NCBI RefSeq assembly: GCF_019968605.1
Contig: NZ_CP082966.1
Span: 124,001-188,000, forward strand
Direction of reading: 5' to 3'
Origin: Polaribacter litorisediminis
GTDB taxonomy: Bacteria > Bacteroidota > Bacteroidia > Flavobacteriales > Flavobacteriaceae
DNA: 64,000 bases
This document shows positions 36,972 to 44,722 of this stretch, piece by piece. Below the pieces are notes generated by a model. That model did no database searches. It was not told the origin of the DNA and saw only the letters and a program-made list of their open reading frames with translations. The translations under genes and the position numbers were made by a program. Every line of letters starts with the position of its first letter. The first letter of the stretch is position 1.

Positions 36972-37421
36972 ATGAAACGTATCGAAAAGATATTAAAAAA
37001 ACAAAAATACATCAAAATAAAGTTAAAGAAAACGACGACTAATCATTTAGAATTAAAGGCAAAGATTAATGGCGTTAAAGGACGATTTATTTTAGACACA
37101 GGTGCCTCTAATTCTTGTGTTGGCTTAGATTTGGTAGATTATTTTAAGTTAGATGCGCAAGAAAGCGATACCAAAGCGGCCGGAGCAGGGGCAACAGATA
37201 TGGAAACACAGCAATCGGAAAATAATGCTCTTAAAATCCATATTTGGAAAACCCGTAAATGTCATTTAGTTTTGTTTGATTTATCGCACGTAAACACAGC
37301 ATTAACGCAACACAATGCCAAAGAAGTTCATGGTATTATAGGGGCAGATATTTTACAAAAAGGAAAAGCTTTTATAGATTATCATAAGAAAGTATTGTAT
37401 TTAAGAAAAGCAAAAAAATAA
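36972..37421 (+). CDS. Retropepsin-like aspartic protease
   Basis: The 149-residue protein has a clan AA aspartyl protease domain. GRFILDTGASNSCVGLDLVD holds the catalytic DTGA motif near residue 43, and HGIIGADILQKGKAFIDYHK forms the conserved second half. No signal peptide is seen; a basic N-terminus comes first. Single-domain retropepsins of this type probably act as homodimers; substrates are unknown. An in-frame TTG at 36966 is possible, but I prefer the ATG at 36972. The YqeY gene follows after 19 bp, so they may be co-transcribed. Confidence 0.83.
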   Translation: MKRIEKILKKQKYIKIKLKKTTTNHLELKAKINGVKGRFILDTGASNSCVGLDLVDYFKLDAQESDTKAAGAGATDMETQQSENNALKIHIWKTRKCHLVLFDLSHVNTALTQHNAKEVHGIIGADILQKGKAFIDYHKKVLYLRKAKK

Positions 37422-37440
37422 ATAGATAAAAATTGAAAAT

Positions 37441-37893
37441 ATGAGTTTGCAGAAACAGGTAATGGACAAGATGAAAGTAGCTATGAAAGCAAAAGATACC
37501 GTTGCTTTACAAGCTTTAAGAGCAGTGAAATCGGCTTTTTTATTGGCTAAAACAGCTAGTGGCGTTCAAGAAGAAATTACGGAAGAACAAGAGCTACAAA
37601 TTATACAGAAGCAAGTAAAACAAAGAAAAGATAGTGCTGCTATTTTTATAAAACAAGGCAGGCAAGATTTAGCAGATCCTGAATTAGCAGAAATTGCTGT
37701 TTTAGAGCAGTTTTTACCAGAAGCCTTATCCGAAGAAAAAATTGAAGAAGTAGTGCTTGCTACAATTCAGAAATTAGGAGCATCCGGAATGCAAGATATG
37801 GGCAAAGTGATGGGTATGGTTTCTAAAGAACTTTCTGGTCAGGCAGACGGAAAAACAATTTCTATTTTGGTGAAAAAGAATTTGTTGAATTAA
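37441..37893 (+). CDS. GatB/YqeY domain protein
   Basis: The 150-residue protein matches the YqeY family, related to the C-terminal tRNA-interacting domain of GatB of the glutamyl-tRNA(Gln) amidotransferase. Motifs include LRAVKSAFLLAKT, KQVKQRKDSAAIFIKQGRQD, EIAVLEQFLPEALSEEKIEE and the terminal MGKVMGMVSKELSGQADGKT. It is often genetically close to tRNA or protein-quality genes; its exact function is unknown. tRNA-Arg follows 34 bp downstream. Confidence 0.92.
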   Translation: MSLQKQVMDKMKVAMKAKDTVALQALRAVKSAFLLAKTASGVQEEITEEQELQIIQKQVKQRKDSAAIFIKQGRQDLADPELAEIAVLEQFLPEALSEEKIEEVVLATIQKLGASGMQDMGKVMGMVSKELSGQADGKTISILVKKNLLN

Positions 37894-37927
37894 CTATTAG
37901 ATTCCTACATTTGTAGTAATCATCATT

Positions 37928-38001
37928 GGCTGCGTAGTTCAACTGGATAGAATATCAGATTTCGGCTCTGAGGGTTGGGGGTTCGAATCCCTTCGCAGTC
38001 A
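37928..38001 (+). tRNA. tRNA-Arg (anticodon TCG)
   Basis: The cloverleaf is complete. The acceptor GGCTGCG pairs with CGCAGTC with discriminator A. The D arm is GTTCAACTGGATAGAAT. The anticodon stem TCAGA/TCTGA encloses the loop TTTCGGC, giving anticodon TCG. The T arm is GGGGGTTCGAATCCC. CCA is not encoded. It reads CGN arginine codons. Confidence 0.95.
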
Positions 38002-38009
38002 CATTCATA

Positions 38010-38050
38010 AACCTTAAATATCTATAAATTGGGTATTTAAGGTTTTTTAT
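38010..38050 (+). terminator. Terminator after tRNA-Arg
   Basis: ACCTTAAATA (38011-38020) pairs with TATTTAAGGT (38034-38043) and is followed by TTTTTATTT. It is placed just after the tRNA. Confidence 0.8.
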
Positions 38051-38120
38051 TTGTTGGAAATGCGATAAAATGATACGATTTAGTTTATTAAAAACGCTTT
38101 CTTCTTTTTTCATTTTATAA

Positions 38121-38350
38121 TTAGTGTTGTCCGATTAAAATTAGCTAAAGTGGTTTAAAGTATTGATAATATTGATTTTCAAGAGCTTTTAAAGTAGTAT
38201 ACCTTGCTTTTAAAACTGCTTTAGAATTCATAATGTATCGAAAAATTTAAAATCATAATAATGTTGTTTTTCAGTTAGTTACAGCCAAGTCTTTGTTCTT
38301 GATTCTAACAGCGAAAGCGGTTTTTTATCTTTTATCGGACAACAATGATT
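38121..38350 (-). mobile_element. MITE-like element, copy 2 (inverted)
   Basis: The reverse complement of this stretch matches 29311-29541 from end to end. Shared blocks include CCGATAAAAGATAAAAA, CGCTTTCGCTGTTAGAATCA and the right-end TTTTAATCGGACAACACTA. No ORF is present. It directly precedes the IS remnant. Confidence 0.75.
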
Positions 38351-39731
38351 TCAATTCGGAACTCAATAAAATCGGGATATATTTTTAAAAAAGCAAAAGT
38401 AAGCCCCCCTTAATTTTTTACCTAACTCCAATCAAATTTTTGTTGAAAATCATCGGGATTCCCTTTGTTTTTGACAAATTCTTTTGCAAAGAAATCCACA
38501 TTATTAAAAAAGTCGGTAAATTTTGCATAGGTAAACAAATGCTTCTGCATTAAGCTTATTAGGTTTGAAAAACTCCAAGATTTTGTTAATTTTTTCTTTA
38601 TAATTGTTATTAGAAGTAAGGCAATCAATGTACACCAAATCTGTATTTGTATAGCATTTTTATTATCTCCATAGAAGTATTGTAATGGAAAGTTTTGCTT
38701 TATCTTCTTGAATAACAATTCAATCTCCCAACGTTTTTTATAGAGCATAGCTATTTGTTCTGCTGGCAAATCAAAAAGGTTTGTCAAAAAGTAATATGTT
38801 TTGTTCTTTTCTTGGTGATAAAATGATACCAATCTTAGTTTTACTTGCTTTTCTTGCCCCTGGTCATCTTTGTGTTTTAGTGCTATTTTTGCATCTCTCA
38901 AAATATTGTCTGGTGTTGCTTGATCAAGTTCAAATTCTTCTAGCAATATTTCTTTGGCATTGTTTTTCAAGCGAGTGACAAAGAAAATTCCCTCATTATT
39001 CCATTGGTCAAAAGGAGCGTAATTGTTGTAAGCTTTATCAAATAAAGCAACTTCTCTCTTTTTCATAACTCCTTCTTTTTGAATAAATAAAGAGTCGTGT
39101 TCACGAGCATTGCTATGATATACTTTTACAGGTATTCCAGCTTGCATATCTAATTTTTGATGGCTTTTGATACCTCCTTTTCGTTTTCCGTTGGCAGGAT
39201 TCCTTCCCACACATTCAACTATGGGTTGAAAAAGGGCGATTGTAGTGTGGAGTCTATGGCATAGACTTTTTTGTCAATTACAAGCTGCTTGTGGCTGTCC
39301 GATAAATCAGGCAAATATTCTTTGACCAGATCATCATAGAGGTCTTCAAAAACGCTGTAATCTCTTCGTTTGTTAGCATCTGATATAGTGCTTCTTTTTG
39401 GGGAGTAATCAAACTTACAATGAGCAATTTTATCACCATAACTTACTATACCTCCGCAGAGTTCACGCAAAGAGTTACATCCTGAAGTAACTCCATAAAC
39501 CATGGTAATAAGATGCTGAAAGGTTGAAAAACGTTTGCAATAATGGTCTGACTTATGCTCTTTAGAGCGTTCCTCTATTTTACTTTTAGTAAGCAATCCT
39601 ATCATTTGACTGAAAATCGGCTGTCCGAAAAAATTAGCACTTTTGCCTATAGTTGAGTTTTTAGTGAGAAATTAATTCAACAATACGAAAAAAGCCTCAA
39701 TAATTGAGGCTTTTTTTATCCGACACTAATG
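38351..39731 (-). mobile_element. IS4-type insertion sequence remnant
   Basis: The element carries a broken transposase gene and, at its right end, a hairpin (AAAAAAGCCTCA ... TGAGGCTTTTTT, 39688-39717) followed by TATCCGACACTAATG. Inward-blocking terminators of this kind are common in IS ends. Its left end is unclear because the MITE-like copy 2, which has similar termini, is immediately there. The right end abuts a truncated gene copy at 39732. Confidence 0.7.
38422..39650 (-). pseudogene. IS4-family transposase, frameshifted
   Basis: Two open parts together form a DDE transposase of about 410 residues. Part 1 (down to 39219) has FFGQPIFSQMIGLLTKSK and ends just after the first catalytic aspartate (VYAIDST). 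Part 2 (from about 39237) has ECVGRNPANGKRKGGIKSH, FDKAYNNY with the second aspartate, and the YKKRWEIELLFKKIKQN motif with the catalytic glutamate. The frame breaks at 39245-39248, where GTGT (minus ACAC) is one AC unit too long; removing it gives AIDSTTIALFQPIVECVGRN. The frame's natural first codon (39650) reads ATA where an ATG would be expected. The transposase is probably inactive. Confidence 0.85.
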
Positions 39732-39803
39732 ACTTTTAATAATAAACTGATTCCAAATATTTACCTGCTTACTATTTGGAACTATTAAACGATACGTATT
39801 CAT
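39732..39803 (-). pseudogene. 5' fragment of a GHKL-ATPase gene cut by the IS
   Basis: The first 24 codons of the gene at 47368-48249 are repeated here, identical in DNA (MNTYRLIVPNSKQVNIWNQF and four more residues), then stop at the IS end. The identity continues through its upstream region to 39912. A full second copy of that gene was probably truncated by the IS insertion and a deletion. Confidence 0.88.
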
Positions 39804-39863
39804 ATTAGAATCTTTTTTTGCTAAAATACAAAAATGCCAGTGCCCAAAACCAAATAAAAAAAA

Positions 39864-40131
39864 TTGCTAAATTTAGTACTTAATCAAAGTTAGTTGCATT
39901 TTATTACCAAACCCATCGCTAGGAATAAGCAGAAAACAACCGTCCAGGTATAATCCACAATCTCACAAATTAGTTCTGCTTTGAGTATTCTCTACTTTTA
40001 GGGATTTTTAAACTCAGCGGAAAAATCAAATTGATTTAACTATATTTACAAAGATCTACAAAGATTGAAAAAAAAATGTGACAGTTATAACTATATGCCA
40101 TTTAACAGCAGTGAGGATATATGATTGTTGT
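39864..40131 (+). repeat. Cassette-boundary repeat, copy 1
   Basis: The core from 39901 (TTATTACCAAACCC) runs through CTGCTTTGAGTATTCTCTAC, TTTTTAAACTCAGCGGAAAA and ATATGCCATTTAACAGCAGT to the end GGATATATGATTGTTG. The 5' part up to 39912 is identical to copy 5, while the 3' part shares private variants with copy 2 (TCTCAC, TTAGTTCTG, ATGCCATTT). No gene is inside. It lies to the left of the minus-strand HipA-like pair's 3' end. Confidence 0.85.
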
Positions 40132-40166
40132 GGGTAATTTAAAAAAACTGAATATTAGGAATGTAT

Positions 40167-41012
40167 TTAGTCAAAGAATGGCCTCACATTGTTGCTCTCA
40201 ATATATTCTTCAATAATTCCAACTTCATCCACATCAACAAACTCAAGGAATTCTGTATCCCTAATTTGTTCCCATAAAAAGTGATTTTTATTTGCTTTCT
40301 TTTGAGGCTCTCTTCCTAAAACAAAATACTTTCCTCGTATATCACCTTCTAATTCAATAGCTTTAGTTAAAGAAACGAATCGCGTAACATCATTTTCCAG
40401 ATAATAGTGTGTTTTTTCAAAATCTATAGTTTGACCAGCAACTGGAATTCCATTTACACCAATAAAATCAATATCTATAGGGGCAAACAAGTTGTCAAAA
40501 TCATTCGATGTTAATGTCTTTTCAAGATTTACTCTTTTTTCAATTTTCGGGAATAATTGTTTTTTAACGACCGAATGAACATTAAATATTGGAGTAACCT
40601 TTATTTCTTCTGAATATTTAAAAATATATTTTTCAAAAATTCTTTTAAAATTATTACTATTTAATTCAACATCAATTGATTTAGGTAAAGAAAACTGCAC
40701 TATATTGTTTGAGTACTTTGAAAGATATGTTAAATAACTTTCATTAACCCAATTATGTCTAAACTCTTTTTTTTCAAATAATTGACTTGAATTATTCTCA
40801 TTGAAATGACCTATTTCCTTTTCTATGGATTTTAAATAATTTTTAATCAACCCATGCCTTTCATTATTTAAAAGACCTTTCAAAGCCAATAGTTTATCTG
40901 CAGAAAATTTAAAATAATTTTTTATACCATTGGTCACAACTAAACCAATACTAACTCTTTCATTTAGAGTGGTATTTAAGTTTACGTATAAAATTGAATA
41001 AATTGTTTTCAT
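40167..41012 (-). CDS. DUF3037-like partner of HipA-like kinase
   Basis: The 281-residue soluble protein starts KTIYSILYVNLNTTLNERVSI, resembling the DUF3037 opening (Y-S-x-x-R/Y-V ... N-V/I-G). It has no catalytic motif that I recognise. DUF3037 genes are often paired with HipA-like kinase genes. Here the kinase gene ends 1 bp upstream of this start, so they are translationally linked. It may be the antidote or the substrate-recognition partner; this is inference. It lies between repeat copies 1 and 2, as one two-gene cassette. Confidence 0.65.
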   Translation of the reverse strand: MKTIYSILYVNLNTTLNERVSIGLVVTNGIKNYFKFSADKLLALKGLLNNERHGLIKNYLKSIEKEIGHFNENNSSQLFEKKEFRHNWVNESYLTYLSKYSNNIVQFSLPKSIDVELNSNNFKRIFEKYIFKYSEEIKVTPIFNVHSVVKKQLFPKIEKRVNLEKTLTSNDFDNLFAPIDIDFIGVNGIPVAGQTIDFEKTHYYLENDVTRFVSLTKAIELEGDIRGKYFVLGREPQKKANKNHFLWEQIRDTEFLEFVDVDEVGIIEEYIESNNVRPFFD

Positions 41013-41013
41013 T

Positions 41014-41835
41014 CTAATTAGCTACAAAAGATTGAATAAACTCTCTAAAACTGGTCTCACATTGCGCTTTCCAATCCTCAGAGAATAAATTATTTGTAAT
41101 TCTCTCCCTTATTAAATCCTTGTCAATATTCCACGAGTCAGGAACTAAACTCAATTTTTCTTCTAATTTATTTTCACATTTCTTGGTGCAAATGTAAAAC
41201 ATTTCAATTAAGTTATTCACAATCTCTGTTAATTTCCTGTCTTTCCCAAATAAAATTTTTGCGATATCCGTTTTAATTATTGACTCATCTTCCGTTAATT
41301 CAGCGATTCCGTAATCAAGAAAACTCGAATTAAATATATTCACGTGGTCTATTGCATAGAAGAAATTTGTTTTTTTTGGAGAAACATATAAAAGTAAATT
41401 AAAATTATTATGATTTCTATCTTCATTTGCCATCCATATATCGAATAAGGCAATTTTTAAAAAATCTGATTTATCAGTTATTTTATCTCTGAAAGATTTT
41501 TCTTGAAACATAGAAAGCATTGTGTGATCTAATTCTTTAGAAGTTTCAAGGTATAATGAACCAAAGCATTCTTTTTCAAACCAACCTAATTGTAATTGTG
41601 GAAACTTTTCACTTGGAATATGTTTACTTTTCACTTTTATTAAGGATGTTTCTGGAGTTTTGATTCCCCATAATTTAGCAAATTCTGAAGCGATAAGTTC
41701 GTTAAATAAATATTTAGGAAACCTATCATACTTACATACCCAATCTCTGAAGTCATCACACGTAACAAGCAAAGGACTACTTCCTTGAGTATCAAAAATT
41801 TCATGAACATCTTCAATAGTATGAAGTAATTTCAT
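41014..41835 (-). CDS. HipA-like kinase
   Basis: The 273-residue protein resembles the HipA-like kinase family (the HipA_2 type). The catalytic loop reads NEDRNHNNFN at about residues 137-146 (D139 as catalytic base) and AIDHVN at 161-166 gives the metal-binding aspartate D163. FLKIALFDIWMAN precedes the loop as in HipA kinases. N-terminal ATP-pocket motifs are less clear. It lacks the HipB-type HTH partner; instead a DUF3037-like gene follows. Probable role: a toxin-type or regulatory protein kinase of an unusual TA-like pair. Confidence 0.72.
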   Translation of the reverse strand: MKLLHTIEDVHEIFDTQGSSPLLVTCDDFRDWVCKYDRFPKYLFNELIASEFAKLWGIKTPETSLIKVKSKHIPSEKFPQLQLGWFEKECFGSLYLETSKELDHTMLSMFQEKSFRDKITDKSDFLKIALFDIWMANEDRNHNNFNLLLYVSPKKTNFFYAIDHVNIFNSSFLDYGIAELTEDESIIKTDIAKILFGKDRKLTEIVNNLIEMFYICTKKCENKLEEKLSLVPDSWNIDKDLIRERITNNLFSEDWKAQCETSFREFIQSFVAN

Positions 41836-41884
41836 TTAAATACTTTTAACTTAAAATTAAAGCAAATATATCAAATAAAAACTA

Positions 41885-42177
41885 GTGCCAATAACCAAGC
41901 ATATCACGCACCCATAAGCCAACGCAACATGCCTTATTTCCAAATCCAATCCTAAGAATACACTGAAAACAACTGTTCTAGTGCCAATCCTAACAATCCA
42001 CAATCTCACAAATTAGTTCTGCTTTGAGTATTCTCTACTTTTAGGGATTTTTAAACGCAGCGGAAAAATCAAATTGATTTAACTATATTTACAAAGCTGT
42101 ACGAAGATTGGAAAAGAAAATGTGACAGTTATAACTATATGCCATTTAACAGCAGTGAGGATATATGATTGTTAGCC
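41885..42177 (+). repeat. Cassette-boundary repeat, copy 2
   Basis: It starts GTGCCAATAACCAAGCATAT and ends GGATATATGATTGTTAGCC, and the two ends are imperfectly complementary. The centre holds TTAGTTCTGCTTTGAGTATT and AAAAATCAAATTGATTTAAC as in copy 1. It is on the plus strand although the genes to its left are on the minus strand. Confidence 0.88.
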
Positions 42178-42200
42178 CCAAGCTAAAAAAATCGAAATAA

Positions 42201-42215
42201 TTACCATATTGGTAA
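42201..42215. promoter_or_regulatory. Probable HigA operator
   Basis: TTACCATATTGGTAA is a perfect inverted repeat (6-bp arms, 3-bp spacer) just upstream of higB, in the -33 region. HigA-type antitoxins usually autorepress by binding such a palindrome, so this is its likely site. Confidence 0.6.
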
Positions 42216-42224
42216 CTTTTTTAT

Positions 42225-42232
42225 TATATTTG
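42225..42232 (+). promoter_or_regulatory. Probable higBA -7 box (TATATTTG)
   Basis: TATATTTG fits TAnnTTTG and lies 17 bp before the higB GTG start. With the palindrome at 42201-42215 this gives an autoregulated promoter. Confidence 0.5.
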
Positions 42233-42249
42233 CGACAAACAATTATAAT

Positions 42250-42543
42250 GTGAGAGTAATCGCAAAACGAACTTTACGAGATTTTTGGGAAAAACACGCT
42301 GACTGTGAAGAGCAATTAAAGTCATGGTATAGAGAAACCGAAAAATCCGAATGGAAAAACATTAACGATTTAAAGAATGAATATCCAAGTGCGAGTATTT
42401 TAAAAGACAATCGAATTGTATACAACATCAAAGGCAATACTTATCGCTTGATTGTAAAATTCAATTTTGAATACGGAATATGCTGGATAAGGTTTATTGG
42501 AACTCACGCAGAATATGACAAAATTGACGCAAATAACATCTGA
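42250..42543 (+). CDS. higB: HigB-type toxin (mRNA interferase)
   Basis: The 97-residue protein matches the HigB_toxin branch of RelE-like mRNA interferases. Motifs are RVIAKRTLRDFWEKHADCEEQ at the N-terminus, then ASILKDNRIVYNIKGNTYRL and WIRFIGTHAEYDKID. The start is GTG at 42250; the ATG at 42248 is directly followed by a stop in its own frame. Toxin precedes antitoxin, as usual for higBA, with a 2-bp gap. Predicted to cut ribosome-bound mRNA when the antitoxin is lost. Confidence 0.92.
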   Translation: MRVIAKRTLRDFWEKHADCEEQLKSWYRETEKSEWKNINDLKNEYPSASILKDNRIVYNIKGNTYRLIVKFNFEYGICWIRFIGTHAEYDKIDANNI

Positions 42544-42545
42544 TT

Positions 42546-42902
42546 ATGAAAATATCACCGATTAGAAACGAAAAAGACTATCAAAAAGCGCTCGACAGAA
42601 TTGAGGACATTTTTGATTCAAAAAAAGGAACGGAAGAAGGAGACGAACTAGAAATCCTTTCAATCTTAATTGACCAATACGAAAATGAGAATTTCCCAAT
42701 AGGAATGCCCGACCCAATAGAGGCAATTAAGTTCCGAATGGAACAAATGGGAATGAATCAAAAAGATTTAGCAGAAGTTGTTGGCTTTAAAAGTAGAGTA
42801 AGTGAAATACTGAATAAAAAAAGAAAACTGACTTTGGATATGATAAGAAAACTTAACACCAATCTACATATTCCAACTGAAGTTTTAGTTCAAGATTATT
42901 AA
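42546..42902 (+). CDS. higA: HigA-type antitoxin with XRE HTH
   Basis: The 118-residue protein has a C-terminal HTH (DPIEAIKFRMEQMGMNQKDL, AEVVGFKSRVSEILNKKRKL), as in HigA antitoxins that bind DNA and neutralise HigB. The N-terminal 60 residues are acidic and helical. It is placed 2 bp after higB. Confidence 0.9.
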   Translation: MKISPIRNEKDYQKALDRIEDIFDSKKGTEEGDELEILSILIDQYENENFPIGMPDPIEAIKFRMEQMGMNQKDLAEVVGFKSRVSEILNKKRKLTLDMIRKLNTNLHIPTEVLVQDY

Positions 42903-42911
42903 AATAAAGCC

Positions 42912-43042
42912 AGTGGCTAACACCGTGTAAAAATAATTGCTTGGTTCTCGCCTACTTGGAAAATCCTACGGATTTCCCTCTGGTTCGTTCCATTTTTAGT
43001 AAGTTATTTGCTTAAATGCGCAACTATCCTTACACATCAACG
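42912..43042 (+). repeat. Second palindromic element after higA
   Basis: GTGGCTAACACC then GTGTAAAAATAATTGC (42925-42940) is near-complementary to GCAACTATCCTTACAC (43020-43035), 13 of 16 positions. A small hairpin GGAAAATCC...GGATTTCC lies in the loop. It shows no similarity to the six cassette repeats, but its 5' core (GGCTAAC) is the complement of the 3' end of copy 2 (GTTAGCC). I recall similar elements downstream of accessory genes in flavobacteria. Confidence 0.6.
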
Positions 43043-43748
43043 TCAGTCACGGCAATAAACTGACTGAATGCTGCAAATAAGATGATGGTAGGGCCATCAG
43101 AGTCGTTGTATAGGCGATGGCTCTAAACCACCTAAAGGTACTGTAATTAACAGTTATGGTGCTGAGCGTTTAGGAGAATCCAGCCCAAGAGGTTGGCAGG
43201 TATGAATAAAAGAGTTGAATGAAAATGAACCGCTGATGAGGTGTCAAGAAGTAGCTACACCCAGTCAAAAGCTACGGAGTATGGTACGGAGTGAAAAGTA
43301 ATGATAGCAATATCATTAATTACAGTGATAACCTATTTATTTACTGTAAGGCTGGCGTCATTCAGGCGGCAAGAACTTTATTTGGGCTTATTTACGGAAC
43401 TTGGGAAACTGCTTATAAATGTCAGACTTCTTTAAGGCTACCGCACCGCTAGAGGATTCGCTTCAAGTTAAAAGGGAATTACACAATTGGAACAACCAAG
43501 AGGTAGCATACCGAAGTTATAACCAGAGGCAGACTAAGCCGCAGTAGTGATGAAGTTTCTGTAATGGAAATGGAGCAAAGGGCTTAGCTTATACGCAGTT
43601 ATTTATTTATCAACTCAATTAATTTGAGGATGAATTTATAAATAACGTAAAAATCGCTTAGATTTGTATAAGAAGAGCCGTGTGAGGGGAGACTTTCAAG
43701 CACGGTTCTGTGAGAGGTTTAGGGTGAAACTCCCTTTACCTACTCGAT
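43041..43748 (+). ncRNA. ORF-less group II intron
   Basis: Domain V is GAGCCGTGTGAGGGGAGACT plus the paired CTTTCAAGCACGGTTC (43675-43708, 34 nt). A domain VI-like hairpin (AGGTTTAGGG with CCCTTTACCT) and the 3' end CTACTCGAT follow. Domain I wording is typical of Bacteroidota introns: GGCAATAAACTGACTGAATG, CCATCAGAGTCGTTGTATAG, GGCTCTAAACCACCTAAAGG and AGAGGTTGGCAGGTATG. Domain IV (43588-43672) is closed by CTTATAC/GTATAAG and holds only 85 nt, so no maturase gene is present. The 5' splice site is unclear: no GTGYG lies just before 43041. It needs a maturase in trans if active. Confidence 0.85.
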
Positions 43749-43913
43749 CAAAACAACGTTACCTGCAAGGCAGAAAAAAGAAGCAAGCAAAGGAAATAAA
43801 AAAAATAGTTAGTCATCAAGAAAAATGGACGATAAATAAAAGGGAATACTGTTCATAAAAGGATATTCAGAAATTGAAGTTATTGCAATCTTAAATAAAT
43901 AAAATTACGAAAC

Positions 43914-44441
43914 ATGAATAAATTTTCAGCTATATCATTGTTATGCATTTTCCTTTTGTCTTGTGTAAGTCCAGACCCTAATTTGGATAAAAAAGGAAAA
44001 AATGAGTTAAAAGCCCTTGAAATTGAGCGCACAATTAGCAAAGAGGAGCAGAATTTTCACGACACTATTTATATTCCAATATATTCCGATATATATTTTG
44101 ACCAACAAAATCAAAAAGTCCTTTTAGCTGCCACTCTGAGTATAAGAAATACAAGTTATAATGACTCTTTGTTTATCTCCAAAATCGACTATTTCAATAC
44201 GGAAGGTAAATTGGTGAGAAGTTATGTCCAAAACTTAATCAATCTACCTCCAATGGCAACTGTTAATTATGTAATTGAAAAAGATGATGATACAGGTGGC
44301 CCAGGTGCAAATTTTATAGTTGAAATAAATTCAAAGAACAAAAATGTAAAGCCAGTAGTTCAAGCCGTTATGATTGGTGAAGCTGGTAATAAAGGGTTTT
44401 CTTTTGCCACCGATGGATACTCACTAAAGAAAAAGAAATAA
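43914..44441 (+). CDS. DUF3124 domain lipoprotein
   Basis: The 175-residue protein has a lipoprotein signal peptide (lipobox LLSC, Cys17) and a DUF3124 domain: IYIPIYSDIYFDQQNQ, LAATLSIRNTSYNDSLFI, DYFNTEGKLVRSYV and GGPGANFIVEI. The function of DUF3124 is unknown; it is likely periplasmic or surface anchored. It lies between the group II intron and repeat copy 3, in the same cassette as higBA. Confidence 0.83.
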   Translation: MNKFSAISLLCIFLLSCVSPDPNLDKKGKNELKALEIERTISKEEQNFHDTIYIPIYSDIYFDQQNQKVLLAATLSIRNTSYNDSLFISKIDYFNTEGKLVRSYVQNLINLPPMATVNYVIEKDDDTGGPGANFIVEINSKNKNVKPVVQAVMIGEAGNKGFSFATDGYSLKKKK

Positions 44442-44452
44442 AAAGATTTTTC

Positions 44453-44706
44453 TTGCCATCGCTGAAACATTATTACCAAACCCGTCAATAAGAATAAGGA
44501 GCAAAACAATCATCCGGGTACAATCCATAATCTTACAAATTCCTTCTGCTTTGAGTATTCTGTAATTTATTTGGGATTTTTAAACGCAGCAGAAAAATCA
44601 AATTGATTTTACTACATTTACAAAGATCTACAAAGATTGAAAAAGAAAAAATAAGAACAATTATTACTATATGCGATATAACAGCAATGAGGATATATGA
44701 TTGTTG
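44453..44706 (+). repeat. Cassette-boundary repeat, copy 3
   Basis: It aligns from TTATTACCAAACCC through TTCCTTCTGCTTTGAGTATT, AATCAAATTGATTTTACTAC and ATATGCGATATAACAGCAAT to the end GGATATATGATTGTTG. The 5' end (CTTGCCATCGCTGAAAC) is divergent or shortened compared with copies 2, 4 and 6. Confidence 0.85.
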
Positions 44707-44722
44707 ACCACAATTAACACCA

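Noticed and set aside
43664..43858. 64-codon plus-strand ORF over the intron 3' end
   Set aside because: It runs across group II intron domains V-VI and its splice end, so the coding reading is a shadow of the structured RNA.
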